A program made the translations under genes and the position numbers. Below, one piece after another: positions 47,040-56,686 of a stretch of 64,000 bases of DNA. Below the pieces are notes generated by a model. That model did no database searches. It was not told the origin of the DNA and saw only the letters and a program-made list of their open reading frames with translations. Source of the DNA: Bog-532 sp963775825 (lineage in GTDB: Bacteria > Actinomycetota > Actinomycetes > Streptosporangiales > Streptosporangiaceae); assembly GCA_963775825.1 (NCBI GenBank), contig CAVZKY010000070.1, forward strand, positions 44,185 to 108,184. The letters run 5' to 3'. How positions within the stretch are numbered: position 1 is the stretch's first letter; each line of letters opens with the position of its first letter.

Positions 47040-48122
47040 TCAGTTCATCCTCCCCGTGCGTGCCTGCGCTGTGTCCGCAGCCTGCGCCGTGTCCGCTGCC
47101 TGCGCCGCGTCCGCTGACTGCGCTGTGTCCGCTGACTGCACCGCGTCCGCCGTGGTCTGGGCCGGGGCTGGGCCGTCGTCGGCGGCAACGCGGTGGGATC
47201 CGGCGGCCTGGCCCGGCTGGTTCCCGGCGTGGTACTCAACGCTGTCCGCGGTGAGCTCCATGAACGCTTGCTCCAGCGACGCGCGGGTCTGGGACAGCTC
47301 GTGCAGCCGCACACCGGCCTCGAATGCGATGTCCCCGGTGCGGTCGGTGCTCAGCCCCTGGACCAGGAGCGAGCCGTCTCCTTTGGCCGTCGCGGTCCCC
47401 CCGGCCGCGGCGACGGCCTTGGCCAGCACGTCGATCTGTGGGGTGCGCACCCGGACGGTCTCGGTTGAGTTCTCCGCGATGAACTTGTCGATCGTGGTGT
47501 TGGCGATCAGCCGGCCCCGGCCGATGACGATGATGTCGTCGGCCGTGTTTTCCATCTCCGACATCAGGTGGCTGGAGACGAACACCGTGCGTCCCTCGGA
47601 CGCCAGCGCCTTCATCAGGTTCCGGATCCAGCGGATGCCTTCGGGGTCCAGCCCGTTGACCGGCTCGTCGAACATCAGCACGTCCGGGTCACCCAGCAGC
47701 GTCCCGGCGATGCCGAGCCGCTGGCTCATGCCGAGAGAGAAGCCTTTAGTGCGCTTCTTCGCCACCTCGGTGAGGCCTACCAGCGCCAGCACCTCGTCGA
47801 CCCGGCGTTTGGGGATGTCGTTCGTCTGGGCCAGGCACCACAGGTGGTTGTAGGCGCTGCGGCCGCCGTGCACGGCCTTAGCGTCGATCAGCGCGCCGAC
47901 CTCGTGCATCGGGTAGGGCAGGTCACGGTACCGCTTGCCGTGAAGATGCACCGTTCCGGCGGTCGGGTAGTCCAGGCCGAGGATCAGCCGCATGGTGGTG
48001 GTCTTGCCAGCCCCGTTAGGGCCCAGGAACCCGGTGACCTTGCCGGGCTCGACAGTGAAGGACAGGTCATCGACGGCGAGCTTGTCGCCGTATCTTTTCG
48101 AGAGGCCCCGTACCTCGATCAT
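47040..48122 (-). CDS. ABC transporter ATP-binding protein with repetitive C-terminal tail
   Basis: 360 residues. Walker A GPNGAGKTT, Q-loop region, signature FSLGMSQRLGIAG, Walker B DVLMFDEP and H-loop SSHLMSEM are all present; residues 1-300 form the ATPase and its C-terminal extension. The last 45 residues are low complexity, built of AQSADT/AQAADT units encoded by 18-bp DNA repeats (47067-47155), unusual for this family. Together with the permease it forms an ABC-2 exporter of unknown substrate. A 14-bp palindrome lies 150 bp upstream. Confidence 0.9.
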   Translation of the reverse strand: MIEVRGLSKRYGDKLAVDDLSFTVEPGKVTGFLGPNGAGKTTTMRLILGLDYPTAGTVHLHGKRYRDLPYPMHEVGALIDAKAVHGGRSAYNHLWCLAQTNDIPKRRVDEVLALVGLTEVAKKRTKGFSLGMSQRLGIAGTLLGDPDVLMFDEPVNGLDPEGIRWIRNLMKALASEGRTVFVSSHLMSEMENTADDIIVIGRGRLIANTTIDKFIAENSTETVRVRTPQIDVLAKAVAAAGGTATAKGDGSLLVQGLSTDRTGDIAFEAGVRLHELSQTRASLEQAFMELTADSVEYHAGNQPGQAAGSHRVAADDGPAPAQTTADAVQSADTAQSADAAQAADTAQAADTAQARTGRMN

Positions 48123-48272
48123 CTATTCGTCCCTTCATGCCCCGAACATGCCCGGGGAGGCCGGGCATGGTTAATTCTTGCGCATTTCTGGCGGCGCGCG
48201 CGCATCCGCGATCGTCTACACGGTAGGCGCCGGCGGCGGTCACGGCGGAGTGCCGTCCATCCACAGCGTGGC

Positions 48273-48286
48273 ATGACAGATGTCAT
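48273..48286. promoter_or_regulatory. 14-bp palindrome upstream of the ABC operon
   Basis: atgaca-ga-tgtcat: perfect 6-bp arms with 2 bases between, 150 bp upstream of the ATPase start. The size suits a GntR- or LuxR/response-regulator-type dimer site, regulators often linked to such exporters. No regulator gene is adjacent in the window. Bases 48123-48380 hold nothing else. Confidence 0.45.
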
Positions 48287-48380
48287 AGGACATCGGCCTT
48301 AAGGGGGATTTAAGCATGAACCTAACGGTTGATTTGCCCGCCGCCGTTCGCCCGCGTCAGCGCTTAATCGGCTCCAGCGC

Positions 48381-48914
48381 TCAATCGGCCCTGGTTCTGG
48401 CGCGAGCGTGCACGCTCACCGCATACCCGTCGCTGCGGTTGATGACCTGGTGCAGCTGGCCGCTGCCGTGCACCCGTGTCTTGCCAGGCAACAGCGGCCT
48501 GGTTGCCACCCCGCAGTCGTTGATGGCCTGCTCGGTGACCTCACCGGCGACCACCGTCACGACCTCGCATCCGCATTCCCCGTCGTCGCCGGTCCACCCG
48601 CTGTGCGGCGGGATGATCAGGAGCCAGGCCTCACCGGGCCCGTCGGCGGGGATGGCGACGCGCACGGCCCGGTCGGGATCGAAGCGGACCAGGCTCCACC
48701 AGCGCTCGGGCGCGGCGGTGATCAGCCGCAGTCGGCGGGCCAGGTCACCGATGGTGGCGGGGCCCCCGTCCGTGCCGTGGCGGCCAGAGCCGGACGGCCC
48801 GTCCGGGGCCGGGCCGCAGAGCCGGGGTGATCCCGTGCTGATGAGCTGGGCGATCTCGGGGGCCACGGAAACGTCGAGGTCCACAACATCAAGTCCTTCG
48901 TCAGTGCTGTCCAA
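48381..48914 (-). CDS. Cupin-fold protein, cysteine-dioxygenase-like
   Basis: 177 residues from a TTG at 48914; a GTG about ten codons in is an alternative start. A beta-rich core: ERWWSLVRFDPDRAVRVAI, GEAWLLIIPPHSGW, CGCEVVTVVAGEVTEQA, then a strand with GKTRVHGSGQLHQVINRSDGYAVSVHARA. The final HQVIN...AVSVH is the pattern of cysteine-dioxygenase-type cupins (His, then Ser-x-His), but the first motif is weak, so activity is uncertain. The N-terminal 50 residues are disordered. Confidence 0.6.
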   Translation of the reverse strand: MDSTDEGLDVVDLDVSVAPEIAQLISTGSPRLCGPAPDGPSGSGRHGTDGGPATIGDLARRLRLITAAPERWWSLVRFDPDRAVRVAIPADGPGEAWLLIIPPHSGWTGDDGECGCEVVTVVAGEVTEQAINDCGVATRPLLPGKTRVHGSGQLHQVINRSDGYAVSVHARARTRAD

Positions 48915-49193
48915 GGGGAATCCCCGCCGGAATGACCGGGGGTGCCGGGGATTTTCACCCGGCAGCGGCTCGGGCCGGCGCTGGCCGATCGGGAACGCCC
49001 TCAGCGAGGGCGGGCGATCAGGAGGTCAGCGCGGCAGAAGGCCGTCAGCGACAACAACAACAGGAAGGACAGCGACCGCAGGCCCCGGTCACCGCGCGGC
49101 ATGATTCGCTGCGGTGGGGCATGCTGAAGCGGTCGTCCATGGCGTATAGCTCAGCGCATCGGGCGCCTCGCTGTCAAATGAAGTACCACATCG

Positions 49194-52100
49194 TTACGCC
49201 TCCCCCGGCGGCCGGCGTGCCGGCGGCGGGGTAGCCTGCGCCTCGGGGGCCGGAGGCCGCTGCGGGTCTTCCGCGCTGTTTCTGGGCACCCACTGGCTCG
49301 GCATATGGGCCGCGGTCATCATCTGCGCGAGAGTGCGGTGGGACTTCACGTTGTCCGAGTAGGTGCTCCCATTGGGGCAGAGCGTGTCATCGCTTAGCGA
49401 GCTTTCGGCCGGGAAGATGCCCGCCTTGTAGTGCAGGGGGGACGGCGTGGTCGGTTTCCCGGTCTCATCGTAGTACGACTGGATGATCGATCCCCGGACG
49501 GTTGTGATAGCCGCGTCCGGGAGGCTGGTGCCGGTCAGTATGGCGCCCTGGAAGTTGGCTGCCTGCAGGCAGGCGGCGGCCATCGAGGTGGCCAGGGTGC
49601 CGCCGCGGGCGGGCCCGAGGTTGGCGTTCACCAGCACGCATTCGACCATGAACGCCCCGTCGAACTGGCAGCCTTGCAGGCTGGCCCCGGTGAAATCGGC
49701 CAGTGGCAGGTACGCGTTCGCGAAATTGGCTTCCACCAGGCTGGCGGCGCCGGCGATGGAGTTGGAGATCAGGGTGGCATCAGTGAATATCGCCCCGTTC
49801 AGGTTGGACCCGGTGAACTCGCAGAAGGTGAGATAGGCGTCGGAGAAGTTGATCGCCTCGATCCCGTCCTCGCCGCCCACCGCGACCCCCGAGAAGTCGG
49901 CCTGGTCGCACACGGCCAGCACGAAAAAGGCGCCGGGCATCCTGGCCCCGGAGAAGGTGGCCTTGTTGCGCAGCTTGGCGCCGGTGAAGTCGGCGTGGTC
50001 GAGGGTGGCGTTGGTGAAGACGGCGCCATCGAGGATCAGGCCTTTGAAGTCTCCGTGCAGGCATGTCAGGCCATGAGCCGCCAGCCCGGTCAGGTCGGTG
50101 GGCAGCCCGGAGATGGTGGCCTCGCTCAGGTCGAGACAGGACCAGTCCAGCTGGATCATCGTGTACGGCAGCGTGCACCCGGCGAACACCGTCGGGTAGC
50201 GGGGGTCGGTCGAGCGGTTCAGCGGGAACGAGAAGTGCACCTGGCTGAGGTCCGACCCAGTGAAATCGGCGGCGCCCAGGCGGGCACCGGTCAGGTCCGC
50301 GCCGGCCAGCTTCACGCCACGCAGCGAGGTCGAGGACAGGTCGGTGCCGGCCAGGCTGGCCCCGGACAGGTCCGCCTGGTCCAGCTTGGTCCGGGTCAGC
50401 GTCGCAGGCTGGCCCGCCGGGTGCTTGAGGACCCAGACCCGGCCGGTGCCCGGCCGGTAGCAGACCAGGTTGCCGGGCACGCCGTTGCCCTGGTAGTCAT
50501 AGGCGAGGACCCGGTCAGCGGGCGAGGCCAGGTCGTAGTACCCACCCAGGCCGCCGAGGCCAGCGCCCCAGTAGGGCAGGCCGAAGCCGCCCGGGCCGCC
50601 GGCCTCGTCGCTCGGATGCTGCTGGATCCAGGCCCAGCCGCCCCGGCTGCCGGGCCGGTAGCACACCAGTGCGCTGAGCTGCCCGCGGCCGGCATAGTCG
50701 AAGGTGGTGACCTGAGCGCCGGGATCGGCCAGGGTATAGCCGCTGTCGTCGCCCGGGTAGGCCGGGTTCTGCTGGTAGATCGCGGTGAACGCGTCGGGGC
50801 TGTCGGCGTCGCTGACTCGTTTGAGGACCCAGAGGAACCCACTGCCCGGCCGGTAGCAGACCAGGTAGTTGAGAAGCCCCCGGCCCTCGTAGTCGTAGGC
50901 GAGGATCCGGTCCGCGGAATCGAGCAGGTCGTAGTCGCCGATCCCATGCTGGTTGTAGACCGGCGCGAACGCATCCGGGCGGTTGGCGCCGCTGACCTTT
51001 TTCAGGATCTGGACCACGCCGCTGCCGGGCCGGTAGCAGACCAGGTAGTTGAGGTGCCCGGAGCCCTCGTAGTCGTAAGCGATGATCTGGTCGGCGGGGT
51101 CGGCCAGCGGGTAGCCCCCGATTCCGCCACCTGGCCCGTCGTCGGCCTGGGTATAGACGGCCGAGAACGCGGTGAGGTTGTCGGCGTCGCTGACCTGCTT
51201 GACGATGTAGACGGCGCCCCGGCCGGGCCGGTAGCAGACCAGGTAGGTGAGGTGCCCGGTGCCCTCGTAGTCGTAGGCGATGATCCGGTCTTCGGGCTGG
51301 GTCAGGTCCCAGCCGCCGATCCCGCCGCCCGGGGTGCTGGCCCCGGGCTGGCCCTGGCTGTACACCGAGGTGAACGCGTCCGGGCGGTTGGCGTCGCTGG
51401 CCTTCTTGACGATGTAGACCGCGCCGTGGCCGGGCCGGTAGCAGACCAGGTGATCGAGGTGCCCGGTGTTGCCGTAGTCGTAAGCGATGATCCGGTCGGC
51501 GGCGTCGCCCAGGTCGTAGCCGCCGATCCCGCCGCTGCCCTGGTAGGCCGGGGTGAAGTAGCGGACCCCCTGGCCACTGAGGTTGGCGCCGGTCAGGTCG
51601 GTGCCCGCACCGGACAGGTCGGCGCCGGTGAGGGTGGCGTTGGCCAGCACCGCGTCCTTCAGGCTGACCCCGGCCAGCGACCCGGGCACCACCGCGCCGG
51701 TCAGCTTGGCCCGGAACAGCGTCGGCGGGGGCGTACCGGGACTGAACGAGGTGAAGTCGCAGCCGGTGAAGTCCACGTTCTGGCAGTTCGCCCCGGCGAG
51801 CTGCAGCCCGGCCAGGTGCAGCCCGGCCAGGTTCGCCTGCCCCAGCGCGGCGCCGTTCAGTTTGCACCCGCTGAGCGAGGTGACCCGGCGCAGATCGCAC
51901 TCGGACAGGTCCATGTCGGTCAGGTCGCGGCCGGCCAGGCTGATCGCGGGGAAGGTCATGCCCATCGCGGTCTTGCCCACCTGCAGCAAATCGAAGACGC
52001 TGTCGTGGTCCACGCCGGTCGCGCTGAACCGGGCGGCGCGGTCGATACCGCTGAAAATCAGCTGCAGTTCCGTGCCGGAGCTGCTCAGGTACCGGTCCAG

Positions 52101-52423
52101 GGCCGGGAAGTAGATGGCGAAGTTCCCGCCCCCGGTCGGGGTGACCCGGAACTGGGCCTGGGGGGTAACTGCCCGGATGAAGCCGGGGTTGCGGCCTACC
52201 ACCTGGTACTGGTACGAGAAGCTGTCGGTGGCCGTGAAGTAGATCGCACCTTCGTCGTCCGTTGCCTGCAGGACGAAGGTGCCGTCACCCATGTCATTGA
52301 TCGTGAACAGCCAGCCCTGATCGGGCCGGCCGACGGATCGAGGCCGAGCGAGTAGTACCAGCCGGTGCCCCCGATCACGCCCTGGTTCTGGCAGTTGAGA
52401 TGCCAGCGGTTGATGGGTTGCAT
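49194..52423 (-). CDS. Pentapeptide-repeat / propeller-like repeat / pentapeptide-repeat protein (one frame break)
   Basis: About 1,076 residues; the break near 52330 separates a 30-residue N-terminus (INRWHLNCQNQGVIGG) from the rest. Order: a beta-trefoil-like N-terminal domain (DGTFVLQATDDEGAIYF; FPALDRYLSSSG); a first pentapeptide solenoid (A(D/N)LxG: DLTDMDLSECDL, ALGQANLAGLHL); six or seven repeats of about 65 residues with AYDYEGTGHL.YLVCYRPG.G.V.I.K.VSDA; a second long solenoid (KLDQADLSGASLAGTDL; FTGASLQGCQFDGAF); a Pro-rich tail. No signal peptide or membrane helix. GGAGGG stands 11 bases before the ATG inside the previous gene's end, so the three genes are one operon. Function unknown. 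Confidence 0.75.
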
Positions 52424-52427
52424 GACG

Positions 52428-53914
52428 TCAGCTGCCCTCCTGGCCGGGTACGTGAAGGTTCGGGGTGGAGGGGATCCACTTGGCGACCGAGGGTTCCGTT
52501 CGCCCGGATCCCGCCAGGATCTCGTAGTTGAGGGCGTAGAGATCCCGCCACAGGTCGACGTGCAGCCGCGCCGCGGCCAGCCCGGCCACCTGGGCCAGGA
52601 AGCTGCCGTCGGGGTTGTAGATGTCGAGCCGGTAGTCGCTGGCCAGCACGGACCCGGACCCGGACGCGGAGGTCAGGTACTTCAGCACATACAGGTACCC
52701 CTTGGGCTCGATGCTGAGGTCGACGAGGTGGACGGTCCCGGCTTCGGGGCGCAGCCCCACCAGCCAGGCATCGCCCGCGAACGTGAACACCGGGTTGCCC
52801 TTGACGTCGAAGGAGCACACGCAGCCCTGCGGGTTGCCCGGGGCGACCTGCAGGACCATGATCTTGTCCAGCGAGCACGCCACGGCCACCGGCTGGTACA
52901 GCAGCCCGGGCCGCTGCCCTAGCTGGCCAGGATGGCGGCGGCCGGGGCAGTGGCGTCGGCGGCCAGCCCGCCGAACTTGAGGATCTGCAGCTTGCAGGTG
53001 TCCTGGTTGAGGGCTACGGCGTAGCCAGCCGGATGCAGCGCCAGGTCGTCCTGGGAGCCGGTGAACCGGCCGAAGGACTGGCCGGGCGAGACGATCAGCG
53101 GCTCACCCGGCTGCAGAGAGAGCTTGCGCAGCAGCATGTCATCGGTCTTGCTGCCGGGGTCGGGCTCCAGCAGAACGCCGTTGGCCGGGGGCTGGGCCAT
53201 GGTGGGCGGGGGAAAGGCCAGGCAAGGCGGCAGAATGTAGCCGGCCGGGCAGAATTTCAGTGGGTCCTGCGGGTCCCCCGGCTCCCTGATCGTCTGGAAC
53301 GTGTAATCCTGCCCCTTCCACTCGTCGCTCTGATCGGTATTCACCAGCGGCAGATGCTGGCCGGAGGCCTGCCACGAGTAGCCGATCGTGGTTTCGTCTT
53401 CGTTGACCGTCAGCTGCCCGAGCCGCCCCAGGTTGCTGCCATCATTGGCGCCGTTCAGGCTGCTGTAGGTGGCCGTGGGCGCGGTGGCCCCCGGCGCGTC
53501 GGCCCAGGACCGGGCGCCCGCCGCGAAGATCAGCTTGCGCTGGAACGTGTAGGTGCTGGCACCGGTCAGCGGGACCAGGTTTTCCTTGATCTCGAAGCGG
53601 TCCACCACCAGCCTGCCGTCCGGGCCGGGCGTGACGTCGACCGGCGGCGATCCGCCCTTCCCGGCCAGCCATCCGGTGGCGGCGTAGAAGCACGCGAGCA
53701 CGGTGATCTTCCCGCCCCACGGCAGGCCGGTGAACGTGTGGCCGATGTCCCCCTGGGCGCCCGGGGCCAGCTGTCCCTGATAGGTGTGGACCGGCCCGTC
53801 GTCGTAGGTGATGGTGATGATGTACTGGGTGGCCGAGGACGGCCAGGCGCCGTGGTGCGCCGGATCGGGTCCGACCGTGACGGCCACGTCCAGGGTCCGC
53901 TCGATGCTGATCAC
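52428..53914 (-). CDS. Beta-rich protein with propeller-like C-terminus (one frame break)
   Basis: About 495 residues when a slip near 52920 is bridged: the first frame stops after AAAILAS, and the next frame continues GQRPGLLYQPVAVACSLDKI without a gap. The N-terminal 250 residues look like jelly-roll/Ig-type strands (QYIITITYDDGPVHTYQGQL; DRFEIKENLVPL). The C-terminal 200 have NHL/propeller blades (HPAGYAVALNQDTCKLQILKFGG; LSIEPKGYLYVLKYL; RLDIYNPDGSFLAQVAGLA). No signal peptide. The ATG overlaps the upstream gene's TGA (ATGA at 53911-53914). No family recognised. Confidence 0.65.
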
Positions 53915-55518
53915 ATGGTCGCCGGGCTGCGGGCCACCTCGACACTGGTCTCGGCGATGCTGGCCAGGTCGGCCGCGGCGCCGATGGCCAGCGCGATCCA
54001 GCCGATGAACGGCGCCGCGTCCTCAGCTGCGGACTCGCCGAGCTTCCCGGTGATGAAGAGGCTCAGCGCTTCCGCGCCGGCCTCGGTCAGCACGCTGAGC
54101 AGCAGCGAGGCGGCCAGGTTGGCGATGGCCAGCAGCATGTCCGGGAGCGGGTCGCTGCTGGTTACCGCGTCGCCCAGCGGCCCTTCTGCGGCGGCTTCGG
54201 TGACGGCCGTGAGCTTCGACACCACGTCCTTGGCCAGGTCGGACCACGCCCTGCCTTCCTCGTCGGCCGCCACGCCCGCGGTGATGAACAGCATCGGGAT
54301 GGCGAAATTGAATATCGCCGTCCAGGTGACACCGCCGATGTCGCGCGGCCCGTTGGCCGGCGGCTGCCCGATGCCACCGAAACTGACCGTGGCGCTGCTC
54401 GCCTTCGGCTGAAAGGTGAACGAGTAGTCAGACCAGTCGGGCGCCAGCGGCACCGCCATGATCGTTTCCACCGGTGACTGCTGCCCCAGGACCGCCATCT
54501 CGCCGAGCGATTCGCCGCCTGGCCCGTGCTGATCGACCGACACCTGCAGCCAGCGCAGGTAATAGTTCTTCAGGCTGACGGTGCCCTGGTTGGAGCCCGG
54601 GTCGTAGGAGAACTGGTGCTCGACCCCGCTCTGGGGGGTGATCTCCTTCACCGTGTAGCCGGCCGCTGCGTCGGCGCCCAGGCCCGCGGCTGGTGCCAGC
54701 GTGGCCGCCACCTGGGTGACGCCGTGCTGCACCGTCCAGCAGTACTTCTCGAGTTCCGGTGCGTCTTTGCTCGTCTGCAGCGCGTCGCGCAGCGGTGGGC
54801 GCAGCCACTTCACGGTGTCGCCCGACCAGCTGTAGATCCCCTTAGGGGGGAGCGGCGCACCTTCCTTCCAGGCCTGGCCCGGAAGCGATGTCACCCAGTT
54901 CGGGTTGCTGGGACTGGCTTCGTGTGCGGCCGCCTGCTTGAGGATCGAGCCGGCCAGGAAATCGATCCCGTCGGCGGACTGGCAGATGCCGAAGATGTCG
55001 GCCGCCTTGTCCTGCATGGTCATCAGCTCGGCGTGATGGAAGACGAGCGTGGCCGCGGCGTCCTCGGCCGTCGTCATGTCGTGCACGTCGATGATGATCT
55101 TGTCCGGATCCAGGCCAGGTGGGAAGCTGTTAACCCCCCGGGCGGCGAGCTTCGGCGGCACTGGCAGCGGCTGGCCCAGGCGGCGCTGCCGCTGCCGGGC
55201 CAGCGCGGCGATGCGATGCCGGCGCGGCAGGTGCAGCGAGACCAGCACCAGCCGGTCGAGCGGCTCAGCCGGATCCCGCTTGGGGGCGGTCACCCGCAGC
55301 AGCATCGGGCAGTTCCCGGGCAGCCGGACCGGGCCGGCGAAGTGCGTGATGCGGTCGTCAGGTATTAAGGACAGCGCGTCATTTTCCCGGCGTGACCTGG
55401 CCAATGTGCGCCGGGTATGCGGCGTCAGATCGTATCGGACGGGCCCCGCGTGCAACGTGAACGGCTGGTCCGTCGCCAGGTGGCTCAGATCGAAATGCAG
55501 CGTCGCAGTCTCGTGCAT
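53911..55518 (-). CDS. Large unknown protein with hydrophobic C-terminal helices
   Basis: 535 residues from ATG 55516-55518, chosen for GGGGAG five bases upstream (a GTG two codons earlier abuts that site). The first 110 residues are beta-rich (LHFDLSHLATDQPFTLHAGPVRYDL). The middle has a helical part (DKAADIFGICQSADGIDFLAG) and a beta part (YYLRWLQVSVDQHG; YSFTFQPKASSATVSFGGIG). The C-terminus has three hydrophobic stretches: TAIFNFAIPMLFITAGVAA, LLAIANLAASLLLSVLTEAGAEA and FIGWIALAIGAAADLA. No export signal. This layout resembles pore-forming proteins only in outline. First gene of the three-gene operon. Confidence 0.65.
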   Translation of the reverse strand: MHETATLHFDLSHLATDQPFTLHAGPVRYDLTPHTRRTLARSRRENDALSLIPDDRITHFAGPVRLPGNCPMLLRVTAPKRDPAEPLDRLVLVSLHLPRRHRIAALARQRQRRLGQPLPVPPKLAARGVNSFPPGLDPDKIIIDVHDMTTAEDAAATLVFHHAELMTMQDKAADIFGICQSADGIDFLAGSILKQAAAHEASPSNPNWVTSLPGQAWKEGAPLPPKGIYSWSGDTVKWLRPPLRDALQTSKDAPELEKYCWTVQHGVTQVAATLAPAAGLGADAAAGYTVKEITPQSGVEHQFSYDPGSNQGTVSLKNYYLRWLQVSVDQHGPGGESLGEMAVLGQQSPVETIMAVPLAPDWSDYSFTFQPKASSATVSFGGIGQPPANGPRDIGGVTWTAIFNFAIPMLFITAGVAADEEGRAWSDLAKDVVSKLTAVTEAAAEGPLGDAVTSSDPLPDMLLAIANLAASLLLSVLTEAGAEALSLFITGKLGESAAEDAAPFIGWIALAIGAAADLASIAETSVEVARSPATM

Positions 55519-55582
55519 CGGCACTCCCCGAACAGCCGAGCGATTTGCCCCTCATTCAGGCAAGCGAAATATCAAGGAGCCG

Positions 55583-56686
55583 TCAAGGCCCGCCGGGTCG
55601 CCCCCCGGGCAGAACAGCTAACACCGCGTAGCCGAGAGTCTGCAGGGCCTGCCGTAGGCCATCTTTGGTGAGCCCCTCCGTGCCGCGGTCGCGGGACCAG
55701 GCGGCGGCGCACAGGGCGCGCAGGCCGTCGATCTTCGCGCCGTGGCCGGACAGCTCGAGCCGATTACCGTCCGCCCAGCGGGCCGTCCAGCCGCCGCAGC
55801 TGAATCCGTCGTCCCCGGACGTTACCGCGGGCTGCGGCTCGGCCAGGCCGGACAGATCCTCGGCGATGTAGCTGGGCCGCTGGCCCGGCGGGGCGAGGAC
55901 GGCTTCGGCGGGGCTGGTCACCCCGGTCAGCACGAGCAGGCTGTCCGCCTGCACGCGCTGGGCGGCCTCGATGTCGGTATCGAGGCGGTCACCGACGACC
56001 AGCGGGTGGCGCGCCCCCGTGCGGGCCACCGACTCCTCGTGCAGCGGCGGCTCGGGCTTGCCCGCGATCAGTGGTTGCTGCCCGGTCGCGAAGGCGATCA
56101 CCTGCAGCAGCGATCCATTGCCGGGCTGGCGCCCGTGCGGTCCGGGCAGCGTCTTGTCGGCGTTGGTCCCGACGAACAGCGCGCCGGCCGCGACGGCCAG
56201 CCCGCCCTCAGCCAGCAGCGGATAGCTGATACCGGGGGCGTACCCCTGGACCACGGCGGCTGGCTTGTCCAGCGAGGTCGACACCGGGCGCAGGCCGCGC
56301 TCGCGCACCGCCAGCCGAAGCCCCATGCCGCCCACGACCAGCACCGCCGAGCCCGCCGGTAGCTTCTGCGCGAGCAGCCGCGCGGCGGCCTGCGCGGAGG
56401 TGACGACGTCCCCCGGCGCGACAGCGATGCCGAACCCGGTGAGGATCTGGGCCACGGCGGCGGGCGTGCGGAACGCGTTGTTCGTAACGTAGGCGAGCCG
56501 CATGCCTTCCTCGCTGGCCTTGCGCAGCGCCTGGCTGGCACCCGGGACGGCGTTACCGCCGATGTAGACGACGCCGTCGAGGTCGAGCAGGGCGACGTCG
56601 TAGGCCTGGCACAGCGGCTGCGCACTGCCCCTGGGCGCGTCCGCGGCGCCCCGGGCCGCGTCGGGCTGGGCCGGCTGCTCGCTCAA
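55583..56686 (-). CDS. HAD-IIA family hydrolase (NagD-like)
   Basis: 367 residues. LLDLDGVVYIGGNAVPGA carries the nucleophile Asp; AYVTNNAFRTP, GKPEPPLHEES and VVGDRLDTDIEAAQ are HAD motifs II-IV with the large C2A-type cap between them, as in NagD and sugar-phosphate phosphatases. A C-terminal extension of 90 residues contains WTARWADGNRLELSGHGAKIDGL, found in actinobacterial members. The ATG overlaps the TPR gene's TGA (56683-56686), so translation is coupled. Intact. Confidence 0.9.
   Translation of the reverse strand: MSEQPAQPDAARGAADAPRGSAQPLCQAYDVALLDLDGVVYIGGNAVPGASQALRKASEEGMRLAYVTNNAFRTPAAVAQILTGFGIAVAPGDVVTSAQAAARLLAQKLPAGSAVLVVGGMGLRLAVRERGLRPVSTSLDKPAAVVQGYAPGISYPLLAEGGLAVAAGALFVGTNADKTLPGPHGRQPGNGSLLQVIAFATGQQPLIAGKPEPPLHEESVARTGARHPLVVGDRLDTDIEAAQRVQADSLLVLTGVTSPAEAVLAPPGQRPSYIAEDLSGLAEPQPAVTSGDDGFSCGGWTARWADGNRLELSGHGAKIDGLRALCAAAWSRDRGTEGLTKDGLRQALQTLGYAVLAVLPGGRPGGP

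Noticed and set aside
48932..49234. 100-codon plus-strand ORF between the cupin and pentapeptide genes
   Set aside because: Low-complexity Gln/Arg/Ala content, no Shine-Dalgarno and no conserved motif; the stretch is treated as intergenic.
49431..52355. 974-codon plus-strand ORF opposite the pentapeptide-repeat gene
   Set aside because: It is the antisense shadow of the repeats: its Gln/Val/Gly-rich composition mirrors the pentapeptide codons, and it has no recognisable domain or start signal.
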